The notes under the pieces were generated by a model. That model saw only the letters and a list, made by a program, of their open reading frames with translations, ran no database searches and was not told the DNA's origin. A program made the translations under genes and the position numbers. From Thermoplasmata archaeon (GTDB taxonomy: Archaea; Thermoplasmatota; Thermoplasmata; RBG-16-68-12; SOIM01): a DNA stretch of 64,000 nt. The DNA lies in assembly GCA_023140195.1 (NCBI GenBank), contig JAGLME010000014.1, positions 97,840 to 161,839 on the forward strand, read 5' to 3'. Below, one piece after another: positions 18,223-26,411 of the stretch. Every line of letters starts with the position of its first letter. Within the stretch, counting starts at the first letter, position 1.

Positions 18223-20064
18223 TCACATTCTGTCAGGCGATTCGATTCCCAGAAGCGAGAGACAGTTTTTGAGGGTCTGCCTGGTCGCCTTCACCATAGC
18301 TATCCTCGATTCCTTGACTTCCTCTTCTTCTGCTCCCAGTACCGGGGACTTGTGGTAGAACTCCGTGAATTGTGTGGCGAGTTTGTAGGCATAGTCCGGC
18401 AAAAGATGGGGCCGTCGTTCCGCCGCTGCCGTGAATATGATTGAAGGGAAATGTGAGATCAACCGGGTCAGGTCCTTCTCCGATTCGTTGGTGAAGACTA
18501 TGTTCTCTGGTATGGTAGTATCTTCGAACACGCCCCCTCTCCTCAGTATGCTGGACGCCCTTGCATGGGCGTATTGAACGTACGGTGCCGCGTCCCCCTC
18601 GAAGTCCAGCGCATCTTCCCACGAGAACGTCAACGGCTTCATGGTCTGCACCTTCAGCATGTGGTACTTTATCGCCCCTATGGCGACTTGTTTGGCAATC
18701 TCCACAACCTTCTCGTCGTCCAGCTCCTCGTTCCTCTTACGGACCTCTTTCTCCGCCCTGTCGATCCCTTCATCCATCAGCTCATCGATCGAAACTATGA
18801 CGCCTTTGCGTGTCGACATCCTGCGCCCCTTCATTCCAACGAAAGCGAAGTGGACTACATCCAACAGGTTATCATCTTTCAGGTCTCCCAGCAGTTTCAG
18901 AATCGTCTTCAGTTCCTTGAACTCAACCTTGTGGTCCTCTCCAAGCACTATCAGGTTAGCGTCAGCCTGACCCAGCTTCCACCTGTGGTATGCAACGTCC
19001 CTCACGATGTAGACCGAGGTTCCGTTAGGTCTTTGGAAGACAGTACCTCCGCCTCTTCTCTCCAATCCAAATTCGGAGAGGTCGATGGCATTGGCCCCGG
19101 TGTCAAGTTTCAGGGATTGCGGAAGTTCCTTCAGATCCTCGATCGCCCTCTGAGCCGAACCGTCGAGCACAAAGCGGCTCTCGAAATCAAAAACGTCGAA
19201 CGTAATTCCCAGCCTTTCCAGCGTCTGCTTCTGCCCAGCGAGCACGTCGTCGACCACTTTCTTTAATCTTCCAAGGGATTCCTCGTCCCCCTCCTCGCAT
19301 CTCTCTGCAAGTTCGTCTATCTCTGAATCGAGGTTCTCATTTTCGATGAGTTTGGTCGTGGGAACGTAAGTGAAGAACACCTTGAAGTCCGGCTTATCTG
19401 CATACTTCTCATACCTGCTCAGCAGTTCGTTCTCCGCCTGTCCGTCAGTTTCCTCCAATACTGGCTCTCCGCGCTCGTCGAATGTCAATGAGTACTTCTC
19501 AGTGACCTTGTTCTCGATCCCCCACGCGATAGTCGCGACCTGCTTTCCCATGTCGTCCACGTAGAAATGGGTCTCAACGTCCCAGCCCACGGCCCTGGCC
19601 AATCCTGCCATTGTGTCTCCGATGAGGGAGTTCCTGACACGACCGACGTTGATGGGTCCAGTGGGGTTGATCGATGAGTGTTCCAGTAGCAGCTTCTGCC
19701 CCTTGTGGTAATCCGATTTGCCGTAGTCGTCCTTCGATGATAGAACCTCTCTCAGAACCTTGTCTCCGAACGTCGGGAAATCCAGGAATAAGTTCAGATA
19801 ATGGACACCGCCAGCTTCCATCACTTCTATCTTGTCGACGAATTCGGGTCTTTCGAATCTCAAGATGATATCCAGGGCAATCTCTTCCTGCTTCTTTCCA
19901 GTGGGCTTCAAGAGTTGGATGCACAGGTTGCTGGAGAACTCCCCGAACTCCGGTTTGGTCTGGATGTCGACCGGGATCTCGTCCGGACTCTTGGATAACT
20001 GAAACGCCTCTTGAACCGCCTTGGCCAGAGACTTCTTGATCTCGACCCTGATCTCGTCTATCAT
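18223..20064 (-). CDS. argS: Arginyl-tRNA synthetase
   Basis: A 613-residue class I synthetase. The start is ATG 20064 (MIDEIRVEIKK), because the longer frame to 20109 would run into the tRNA-Arg(UCU) gene. An N-terminal additional domain recognises the tRNA elbow; SSINPTGPINVGRVRNSLIGD carries the HxGH-like signature as NVGR; MKGRRMSTRKG replaces KMSKS; the all-alpha anticodon-binding domain ends at residue 613 (DALRM-type C-terminus, LSLLGIESPDRM). It is immediately downstream (14 bases) of tRNA-Arg(UCU) and upstream of tRNA-Arg(UCG), all on one strand. Confidence 0.93.
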   Translation of the reverse strand: MIDEIRVEIKKSLAKAVQEAFQLSKSPDEIPVDIQTKPEFGEFSSNLCIQLLKPTGKKQEEIALDIILRFERPEFVDKIEVMEAGGVHYLNLFLDFPTFGDKVLREVLSSKDDYGKSDYHKGQKLLLEHSSINPTGPINVGRVRNSLIGDTMAGLARAVGWDVETHFYVDDMGKQVATIAWGIENKVTEKYSLTFDERGEPVLEETDGQAENELLSRYEKYADKPDFKVFFTYVPTTKLIENENLDSEIDELAERCEEGDEESLGRLKKVVDDVLAGQKQTLERLGITFDVFDFESRFVLDGSAQRAIEDLKELPQSLKLDTGANAIDLSEFGLERRGGGTVFQRPNGTSVYIVRDVAYHRWKLGQADANLIVLGEDHKVEFKELKTILKLLGDLKDDNLLDVVHFAFVGMKGRRMSTRKGVIVSIDELMDEGIDRAEKEVRKRNEELDDEKVVEIAKQVAIGAIKYHMLKVQTMKPLTFSWEDALDFEGDAAPYVQYAHARASSILRRGGVFEDTTIPENIVFTNESEKDLTRLISHFPSIIFTAAAERRPHLLPDYAYKLATQFTEFYHKSPVLGAEEEEVKESRIAMVKATRQTLKNCLSLLGIESPDRM

Positions 20065-20078
20065 CCGATCGACCGCAA

Positions 20079-20153
20079 CGGGCTCGCTGGGATTCGAACC
20101 CAGGATCACCAGCTTAGAAGGCGGGCGCCATATCCGAACTAGGCCACGAGCCC
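20079..20153 (-). tRNA. tRNA-Arg (anticodon UCU)
   Basis: 75 bases on the minus strand: acceptor GGGCTCG/CGAGCCC with discriminator G, D-arm with TAGTTCGGATA, anticodon loop CTTCTAA giving anticodon TCT, and T-arm CTGGG-TTCGAAT-CCCAG. The anticodon stem CCCGC/GCTGG has one C-U mismatch at the third pair. No CCA is encoded. Directly precedes argS and probably shares its transcript. Confidence 0.9.
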
Positions 20154-20173
20154 CGAACCCGCAACATGTGAGG

Positions 20174-20188
20174 ATGATATAATAATCT
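20174..20188 (-). promoter_or_regulatory. Promoter of the tRNA-Arg(UCU)-argS unit
   Basis: GATTATTATATCATC on the minus strand, centred about 28 bases before the tRNA 5' end. No other promoter is evident between the tRNA and argS (14-base gap), so argS mRNA may be released by tRNA 3' processing. Confidence 0.6.
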
Positions 20189-20273
20189 TATCTCTGTGGT
20201 GGTCGGGTTGTATTCCAAGCATGCGTTCAAAGCTGAACCGGGATGGCCTGACTGGCTCTCAAGATGTGACAGA

Positions 20274-20690
20274 CTAGCGATACATCAACATGTCCCAATA
20301 GCGATGGCTTATGTTCAGTTCACTCAGTTTCAGGATCAGTCTGGATGCCAGATTGGAGGGGAGGAGATATACCGATTGTCCCACTCTGAATCCGCCCTCA
20401 TCCAATAGCCCCGAGTATGTGTATGTCTTTGTTTCCCCGTTCGCGCTCCTTGTCTCGATTCGCCCGTGGATATACCTGTGAATGAGGCTTCTCCTTGTCT
20501 TGTCTTTTTGAGGAATGTCGAGGGAAACTATTGTTGCCTCTTCAAGGCCCAGTTCCTTCAACGCGTCCCTTCTTACAGGCATCTCTTCCTCCATCCTGTC
20601 CGGGTTTTTGGCAATAGGTATAACCAAACGAGGGAGAAGGGGGAATGCGCTGGCTACATATGACCGTTTGTCTCCGTCTGCTTTTGGCAA
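20274..20690 (-). CDS. Unknown small protein downstream of the recombinase operon
   Basis: A 138-residue protein with no recognised domain. The middle has LGLEEATIVSLDIPQKDK and a beta-rich YTYSGLLDEGGFRVGQSVYLLP stretch; mixed alpha/beta, no membrane segment or Cys pairs. It is the last of four minus-strand genes (recombinase, ribbon-helix-helix, 90-residue protein, this one) with short gaps, so it may belong to an integrated element. Confidence 0.55.
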   Translation of the reverse strand: MPKADGDKRSYVASAFPLLPRLVIPIAKNPDRMEEEMPVRRDALKELGLEEATIVSLDIPQKDKTRRSLIHRYIHGRIETRSANGETKTYTYSGLLDEGGFRVGQSVYLLPSNLASRLILKLSELNISHRYWDMLMYR

Positions 20691-20744
20691 TAGGTAAAGC
20701 CGAAGTAATTTACTGGTAAAATCCCGAGAATGAGGGGGGCTGCG

Positions 20745-21017
20745 CTATTCTGGAATTCTACGGACCAGAATTGGATTGCTCATGGAATCTGTTTTGAGAA
20801 ATCCTACTGTGGAGCCTGTCGGGCAATTGAGGAGAATGCCATGAATCCGTTCGCCCTCAGACGAATTCCTTTCGAAGGAGAGTCGCACCAACTCGGTCTT
20901 GGTTGCTATCTGGACTTCCAGGGATTCCCCCTTGACCGACACCTGCCTGAGATTGCCCACGATTTCTTGCCAGCGCCTGAGGATTGCCGTTTCAATGCGA
21001 CCCTCTTCTCCGGACAC
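20745..21017 (-). CDS. Unknown 90-residue protein of the recombinase operon
   Basis: MSGEEGRIETAILRRW opens an alpha-helical start, followed by alternating hydrophobic strands (LEVQIATKTELVRLSF) and a C-terminal region GSTVGFLKTDSMSN. No family recognised. It begins 22 bases after the ribbon-helix-helix gene ends, on the same strand. Confidence 0.55.
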   Translation of the reverse strand: MSGEEGRIETAILRRWQEIVGNLRQVSVKGESLEVQIATKTELVRLSFERNSSEGERIHGILLNCPTGSTVGFLKTDSMSNPILVRRIPE

Positions 21018-21039
21018 ATGCTCGTGCCCGCTCTCGTGC

Positions 21040-21336
21040 TCAGTCTCTCCGCTCGTGAGACTTCCTCCTTGCCTTCCTTCTGATCTTCGCCGGAAACCGC
21101 CTTTTCCTGCGATGTATCAAGTGTCTCCCCCCTACCGATACTTCCTTCCCCTCCTCCTCGATGTCGAATTCTACATGCGGTATACCAACGGACACGTGCC
21201 TCTTGACGAAGGATATGAGTGCCCTCCTGACCAGAACCGATCTGTTTGAGATCTCCAACTCTTCTCTAATCTCGTCTATCCTGTCTCTGAGTTGCTTGGG
21301 GACTTTGGCGCTGACCGTTACTATGTCATCCGACAT
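21040..21336 (-). CDS. Ribbon-helix-helix DNA-binding protein
   Basis: A 98-residue protein. The N-terminal half, TVSAKVPKQLRDRIDEIREE followed by LEISNRSVLVRRALISFVKR, has the strand-helix-helix pattern of CopG/MetJ-type repressors; the C-terminal third is strikingly basic (RRKRRFPAKIRRKARRKSHERR), which could add nonspecific DNA binding. It lies 66 bases downstream of the tyrosine recombinase, so a role as element regulator or accessory factor of recombination is plausible. Confidence 0.75.
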   Translation of the reverse strand: MSDDIVTVSAKVPKQLRDRIDEIREELEISNRSVLVRRALISFVKRHVSVGIPHVEFDIEEEGKEVSVGGRHLIHRRKRRFPAKIRRKARRKSHERRD

Positions 21337-21402
21337 CTAACTCATCTCATCCTGACTGGCTCTCGATTTCTGTCGTGGTTCGCACATAACTCTGACATTC
21401 TG

Positions 21403-22092
21403 TCAGCCCTCAAATTCTTGTCTCATCAGCGGATGGTTTTCTCTCACGATTCGTCTGTCCTCTTCGAAGTTGCCCTTCTTGTAGTGCTTCTCCTTCGTCC
21501 GGACTGTGTGTCCTGCTATCCTTGCCGTCGCGTCTCTGTCGGCACCGGCAACATCGGTGTGCCGCTCTCCAGCTTCTCGGAGTGCCTTGCAGGAGACCAA
21601 ACGAATCTCCCTTCCGTTTTTGGCGTGGCCGATAACCTCTTGCATTCCCGTCACATGAGCGCACCTATGTACAATTCTCTCCACCTGCCTTACCGACAAC
21701 CTTCTCCCTAGACTGTTAGTTATCAGTGGACCTCGCTTCCTTCGTTGAAGGTAGCGGATAGTCAGGTCCCTGGTGTAGTCGCTGAAGAAGACATGCCTCT
21801 CCCGATAGACGGTGTCCACATGGACTCTCTTCCCATTCTCCATTCTGAAGACGGCCTTCCCCTTCGGATGGCGAATAAGGATGGAGCAGTTGGCGAAGTC
21901 GATGTCTTGGACATCGACCCTCGTGATCTCGCCCACTCGTGCCCAAGTCTCATATAATAATCTTACCAAGACCTCGTCTCTCATAGCTCTCCATATTTGG
22001 AAACTGGTCGCGTTTGTGCGTAGCTTCCTTGGAGCTTCGCAAAGTGCAACACATTCCTTCACTGTCAATCCTCTTGCAAAGTTCTCTCTCAT
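21403..22092 (-). CDS. Tyrosine recombinase catalytic domain, short form
   Basis: A 229-residue tyrosine recombinase. The catalytic set is visible: R52 in WARVGEITR, the beta-hairpin Lys near K79 (HPKGKA), KxxR at 169-172 (CKALR) in place of HxxR, H195 in IAGHTVR, and the nucleophile Y204 in EKHYKK. Lys in the HxxR position is known from SSV-type archaeal integrases. The usual N-terminal core-binding domain is much reduced (about 35 residues). An AAGGGAG ribosome site precedes the ATG and CCTATATTTACC on the minus strand serves as TATA. Probably the integrase of the neighbouring accessory segment, intact but compact; alternatively an N-terminally truncated remnant. Confidence 0.8.
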   Translation of the reverse strand: MRENFARGLTVKECVALCEAPRKLRTNATSFQIWRAMRDEVLVRLLYETWARVGEITRVDVQDIDFANCSILIRHPKGKAVFRMENGKRVHVDTVYRERHVFFSDYTRDLTIRYLQRRKRGPLITNSLGRRLSVRQVERIVHRCAHVTGMQEVIGHAKNGREIRLVSCKALREAGERHTDVAGADRDATARIAGHTVRTKEKHYKKGNFEEDRRIVRENHPLMRQEFEG

Positions 22093-22137
22093 ACTCCCTT
22101 GACATCGGTTGAGGTGTTATTTCAAGATTAGGAAAGA

Positions 22138-22164
22138 AAGGTAAATATAGGTAAATAAGGATAC
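22138..22164. promoter_or_regulatory. Bidirectional promoter with GGTAAATA direct repeats
   Basis: GGTAAATA occurs twice 10 bases apart (22141 and 22151) between the divergent recombinase and winged-helix genes. AAATATAG serves as TATA on the plus strand and CTATATTT on the minus strand. The repeat could be an operator shared by both genes. Confidence 0.4.
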
Positions 22165-22193
22165 ACAACTCATTAACCACGTTCAGACAAGAG

Positions 22194-23357
22194 ATGATGT
22201 CTATGAACGATCCTGATGACATCGAAAAAACGGTTTCCAAATGGTTCAAGGAAGACGCGGAACTCCTGTCCGCCGTGCAGTACGCGCAAGATGTCATTAA
22301 GATAATAGAGGATTTGAGCAAAGAGAGAAGATCGATTGGAAAGTACATAATTGAGGAATCAGGCTTGACGAAAGTGGCGATCGCCACAAGAATCAGAGTT
22401 CTGCTGGGGCATGGCTTGATAGTCCAGAGAAAGGGAGAGAAGTATTGGGACGTGGGAAGGGGGAAGAAAGTCTACGACGGGAGAGTCAAGCTTCACGAAT
22501 TGACTGAGAGGGGGCGGAAGATTGCAGAATATATGAAGTTGTATGAGCTTCCCGAAGCTCCCTCTGCAGAGAGAAGGATTCCGACTTCTGGACGATTTTC
22601 TGCAAACGCAAAGCTCTTCCACAGTGCGAGACTAAGGGAGCTTCTCAAGGATATGGCCAATCAGATTCCCCTCGTGTCAACTACTGAGATATACCATCCC
22701 ACCAAATGTCGCCCTATCACAAGGTATGATGGTGGGCCTCTTCCGATCGAAAATGAAATTCTTCTTGGCGACCTGCAAAATCATCTGATAGACTTCGAGA
22801 AGTTTGATAGGTCATATTCCGACTTCAAAGAATGGTGCAAGAAGTTCCGGCAACTAAAGGACGAAATCCTCATGGAAATAGAACTTGATGTCAGAAAAAA
22901 CTTTGCGGTACAACTCTCCTCTAGTTGGAACGAACCAAACTCGTTCTCTCCCAACATGCTGGAGTGGATCTTCGAAGCTGGAGTCTATTTGAGTGGGAAG
23001 AACCTGAAGAGACATTTTAGAGAATACTTCCTCGATTTCGAATCAAGGATCGAGAAAGGTAGGTTCGAAGGTAGGGAAAAAGTCGAATATTGGATCGGGG
23101 GGAGAGGTTTCCTCCAAGTCATGAGAGAACACAATGAAGCGGAGGTCCTCAAGCAGGAGACTGACAATAATCTGAAGTCTTTCATGGAGAAACTCAGAAA
23201 GGCGTCATACTACCAGAAGATAGGGGAGGCCCATGGCTTCCTGGACAGGGCCGCGAAATTGAGAGAGGAATTGTTGAGGATGATTACAAGGAACTTGGAG
23301 GTTCCGATATTTGGTGGAAGATGTGAGTTTCTTGACGCGGCGCTAAAGACTGGGTAG
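22194..23357 (+). CDS. Winged-helix protein with a long helical C-terminus
   Basis: 387 residues. Residues about 45-125 look like a winged helix: SKERRSIGKYIIEESGLTKV, then AIATRIRVLLGHGLIVQRKG with a wing (KYWDVGRGKKVYDGR). The remaining about 250 residues are charged and largely helical, without recognisable catalytic motifs. Starts at ATG 22194, 22197 and 22203 are all possible. Divergent from the recombinase and convergent with the coiled-coil gene; the three probably belong to one accessory module. Could be a regulator or a partitioning/effector protein. Confidence 0.6.
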   Translation: MMSMNDPDDIEKTVSKWFKEDAELLSAVQYAQDVIKIIEDLSKERRSIGKYIIEESGLTKVAIATRIRVLLGHGLIVQRKGEKYWDVGRGKKVYDGRVKLHELTERGRKIAEYMKLYELPEAPSAERRIPTSGRFSANAKLFHSARLRELLKDMANQIPLVSTTEIYHPTKCRPITRYDGGPLPIENEILLGDLQNHLIDFEKFDRSYSDFKEWCKKFRQLKDEILMEIELDVRKNFAVQLSSSWNEPNSFSPNMLEWIFEAGVYLSGKNLKRHFREYFLDFESRIEKGRFEGREKVEYWIGGRGFLQVMREHNEAEVLKQETDNNLKSFMEKLRKASYYQKIGEAHGFLDRAAKLREELLRMITRNLEVPIFGGRCEFLDAALKTG

Positions 23358-23431
23358 ATTGTCAGAATCCTTTTCCCTTGAATGTCACGTGAAAGAACAC
23401 ATTGACTTGAACAATGGCTGCTGGCTCTTTT

Positions 23432-25039
23432 CTATTCAGGACGGTCATCGAAATCCCCTCCACCTCTCGGAGTGTCCAGTTCTCGGGATAGCTTCTTGTT
23501 CTCTTCTCGAAGCTTCTTGACGACGTCCGTAGCCTCCTTGAGACATCTTTCCAGATCCTCGGCTCGTCCTTTCAATCTCTCGTGCTCCCATTTGGGGACC
23601 ACGCTTTCCTTTACGAGTTTCTCATGATATCCTAACATTCTCTCCCAAATCCTCTCGGTAATCGAAACCTCAAAAACCTCGAGGTAATCTGCCTCGCCCC
23701 TTCTAATCCGGAGAAGGGTATCTAGGTCATTCCAGAATCCCCACTCATACGCAGGCAGTTTCTTGGAAAGAAGGAACTCATGCCAGCCGTTGTATGCCAG
23801 AATGTCTGCACTCAGCTGTCCACTCATTAGTTGAACTTCTTCCAGGTACTTCTTTTCCTCATCGATCTCTTTCTCTACAGCCGTCTTCTTGGAATGCAGA
23901 TTGTCAATGCACCTTTTGATCTGCTCGGCATCATTCCTGACCTTGAGCATATCGGCGACTTCTCTTTGGATTTTCTTGAATGCTCTTCTCTTTGACCTAG
24001 TCTTTTCTTCCAGTTCGCTGACACCTGACCTCAGTTCCTTCCACCGACTCACGAGATTCTCCACATTTTCTGAGACCATACATTCATTTGAAGTCAGTCT
24101 TTCGCACTCTTTTTCCAATTCCCTAATCTCTTTGAGCTTGCTTTTCTTTTCCCTCAGCAGGTCCTTCCGAGCCCTTTCCAGATCACTGAATAACTCGGCG
24201 TAGCCAACAATTGTCCTGATAGCATCTTTGATCCCCAGCTTCGTCTTTTTCAGCTCGTCAGCAAGTACGTCTGCCGCATCCGAATCGAATCCGAGCCTCT
24301 GCAACTTGACGTGGACCGTGATGAAGCGTTTCACATCCGCGAGGGTGATATTCGCTTCCCTCAGCTTCGAATCCAGTTCCAATAGAGAATGGATTCTTCT
24401 CGGAGTCGAGCCGAGACCAGAAATCTCCTCTTTGAGCTCCGATATTTTCGCATTCATTGAGTCTATCGACTGCTGGAGTTCCCTGCATTTTTTAGTCCCC
24501 AGAGAGATTGCATTCTCCAAGCTACAATATTCTTCCAAGCACTCCTCGTATCTCCCGGCCATCTCTGTACCATTCAGTCCCTTCTTCACCATCTCTTCCG
24601 CGAATTCAATAGCCAACTCGCACGTGAAACCCAATGAGTTCAGGGTCTCGTGCATCTCGATGAAGCCCTCGACGTCCGATATGCCAACTCCAATCTTACC
24701 CAGTCCTTCCTTCAATCTCACCATGTTCGCATCGTAGTCCAGATTCTCATCGCCATCATCAGCCATGAGTTGGAGCACTTGAGCACCGAGTTTTGTCCCT
24801 CCGAGCCGTTCTCCTTTTTCTTGAATTATGTTTCCCTCCGAGGACTCCTTCTCAGCGAGCGTCCTGAGACCTTTCTCCGTCGTCTTGTATTCTTTCTTCC
24901 TCTTGGTGAGATAGCTGTTCTTAAGCAGTTCCTTCGTGTAAACGTAGAGAGAGCTTTGGGGTATCTTAGAGGTGAGCGGCTTCAAGGGAACATAATCCTT
25001 CTTGCAGTGCTCAAGTATGAGGAAACACCTTTCATTCAT
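23432..25039 (-). CDS. Winged-helix plus coiled-coil protein with internal duplication
   Basis: 535 residues, no membrane segment. The N-terminus (about 1-65) resembles a winged helix ending in EYKTTEKGLRTLAE. Two related modules follow: one around residues 105-180 (IGVGISDVEGFIEMHETLNS, LGFTCELAIEFAEEMVKKG) and one around 225-295 (ANITLADVKRFITVHVKLQR, LGFDSDAADVLADELKKTK), each followed by a coiled coil. A third long coiled coil runs from about 300 to 410, and another at the C-terminus. The layout (DNA-binding head plus coils) suggests a structural DNA-bridging or partition-like role, but no ATPase motif is present. GGGAGG precedes the ATG. Confidence 0.65.
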   Translation of the reverse strand: MNERCFLILEHCKKDYVPLKPLTSKIPQSSLYVYTKELLKNSYLTKRKKEYKTTEKGLRTLAEKESSEGNIIQEKGERLGGTKLGAQVLQLMADDGDENLDYDANMVRLKEGLGKIGVGISDVEGFIEMHETLNSLGFTCELAIEFAEEMVKKGLNGTEMAGRYEECLEEYCSLENAISLGTKKCRELQQSIDSMNAKISELKEEISGLGSTPRRIHSLLELDSKLREANITLADVKRFITVHVKLQRLGFDSDAADVLADELKKTKLGIKDAIRTIVGYAELFSDLERARKDLLREKKSKLKEIRELEKECERLTSNECMVSENVENLVSRWKELRSGVSELEEKTRSKRRAFKKIQREVADMLKVRNDAEQIKRCIDNLHSKKTAVEKEIDEEKKYLEEVQLMSGQLSADILAYNGWHEFLLSKKLPAYEWGFWNDLDTLLRIRRGEADYLEVFEVSITERIWERMLGYHEKLVKESVVPKWEHERLKGRAEDLERCLKEATDVVKKLREENKKLSRELDTPRGGGDFDDRPE

Positions 25040-25286
25040 TTCTATCGCGACCTCCCTTGCGATTATGCCCGCTTCTTGGAAAGACTGTTAAATCGTTTGG
25101 AAGAATTGTAGAAAAGAATCGGAGATTTGCGGGAAATTCCTTGGAATCTCCATTGGAATTCTTTGCCGGAATCTTTGGGTATAGGGACAGTAACTCAAAT
25201 GAAAGGATCATCGGGGATGCAAGGCTAGGGAAGGACGGGTAAGGACACACAGGGATCGATTCGGACAAGGCTAGAATTCCGGACAT

Positions 25287-25817
25287 CTATCCTCCTCCCC
25301 CCTCATCTTCGCTAGACTTCTCGGATTTCTCTTTTGTTATCAAGCTTCTCACGAGCCCCTTGGGAATCCTGCAGAGTGTCTTTCCGTCCATGATGTATCT
25401 AGCGAACCTTCCATCGCTGCGTATCTCTCCGTCAAAGCTCTTCATTTTGACTATGATATCAAGAAGGTTGACGGGAACTCTGTGAAGCTCCTGAGCATTG
25501 TTTTCGAAGATGACCTTGTCCTTCTCCCTGCCAAAGATGCTCCACTTCTCTTCTCTATTCTCTGTCCGTTCCAACCTGTCCTGGATATCCTTGATTCCTT
25601 CTTCCAATCCTTCTATCTCAAGCTGCAAAAGGCCCAAAGCTACCTTGTTGGTGAGATCTACCTTGTCATCCCCTTCCCAAAAAAAGGTGCCATTGTCGAA
25701 AAGCTCCAACTTCGCTTCCCGGAAGTCCTCAATTCTGTGAAGTGCTTCGTAGAGCCAGGGTAGCTTCCTTTCCAAATATTCCCAGTCTTTTTCGTCTATG
25801 TCTCTATCCCAGGGCAT
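25287..25817 (-). CDS. Unknown acidic protein, possible partner of the coiled-coil gene
   Basis: 176 residues, cytoplasmic, with a helix-rich start (DWEYLERKLPWLYEALHRIEDF), a short coiled coil (GLEEGIKDIQDRLERTENREE) and a C-terminal segment VPVNLLDIIVKMKSFDGEIR, ending in a Gly/Glu tail. No known family. Strong promoter and ribosome site (GGGAGG, 7 bases before ATG). Same strand as the coiled-coil gene but 247 bases upstream. Confidence 0.6.
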   Translation of the reverse strand: MPWDRDIDEKDWEYLERKLPWLYEALHRIEDFREAKLELFDNGTFFWEGDDKVDLTNKVALGLLQLEIEGLEEGIKDIQDRLERTENREEKWSIFGREKDKVIFENNAQELHRVPVNLLDIIVKMKSFDGEIRSDGRFARYIMDGKTLCRIPKGLVRSLITKEKSEKSSEDEGGGG

Positions 25818-25855
25818 AATTATCCTCCCTTCGTTTGTTTGAAAAAACGCATACC

Positions 25856-25870
25856 TAATATTTATAAGTG
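25856..25870 (-). promoter_or_regulatory. TATA box of the 176-residue gene
   Basis: CTTATAAATATT on the minus strand, about 45 bases before the start codon at 25817. The 595-base gap 25818-26411 holds this promoter, one copy of the 27-bp palindrome at 25961, and the upstream part of the first tandem unit (from 26236); no gene is seen in it. Confidence 0.6.
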
Positions 25871-25960
25871 AGTGGAGATAAAAATGTCGTCCTTGAGCCA
25901 GTATCTATTGTCTCTCCATCGCCACAGGCATATCAAAACAAAGAACGGAATCTCTGCTTT

Positions 25961-25987
25961 TGTCGGAGTTCTCATTGAAGTGCGACA
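25961..25987. repeat. 27-bp palindrome, copy 1
   Basis: Half-sites TGTCGGAGTTC and GAAGTGCGACA around a 5-base centre (TCATT). Followed by ATTTCCT as in the copy at 51056. Intergenic. Confidence 0.65.
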
Positions 25988-26411
25988 TTTCCTATCTGGA
26001 ACTAGCCTGACGAAGAATATTCTGCCCAACAAACAGTGACTTTCTCGTATAGAGTCTGCAGTTCATTCCCTGAGCACCCAGCCACTGTGATTCCTGCAAT
26101 CATTCATTAGCCGTTGCCTAGAATGCTCAAATCGTGTTTGCTGAGGTGTTTGGTATGCGGAGGCGAGAAGTTGAAGTTCAGGTTCGAATCGTACCGTCCA
26201 GAATCGTAGGACATCGAATTGCCTGTTTTTCGTCCAGTTCCCCATTCTGCTTGACAGTGTAGAGGGTTTTGGAACGATTTTGGCACGTTTCTGGCACAGT
26301 TGTATCACTAGGGGAATCTGCAAGCTGGCTCTTGTCATCATATCGGCACTCCATCCAACCTTCTTCGACAAATAATCTAAAGGGGTATCAAGACATTGAG
26401 TGAGGCAGAAC

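Noticed and set aside
20084..20109. Longer argS start inside tRNA-Arg(UCU)
   Set aside because: The extension is a translation of the tRNA sequence; ATG 20064 is the realistic start.
25032..25286. 84-residue minus-strand frame upstream of the coiled-coil gene
   Set aside because: Overlaps the leader and ribosome site of the coiled-coil gene and looks non-coding.
26154..26167. ATGCGGAGGCGAG also occurs at 26154, like the tRNA-Leu fragment end at 29146
   Set aside because: Only 13 bases match and no T-arm follows, so a second attachment site cannot be supported; matches of this length occur by chance in 64 kb.
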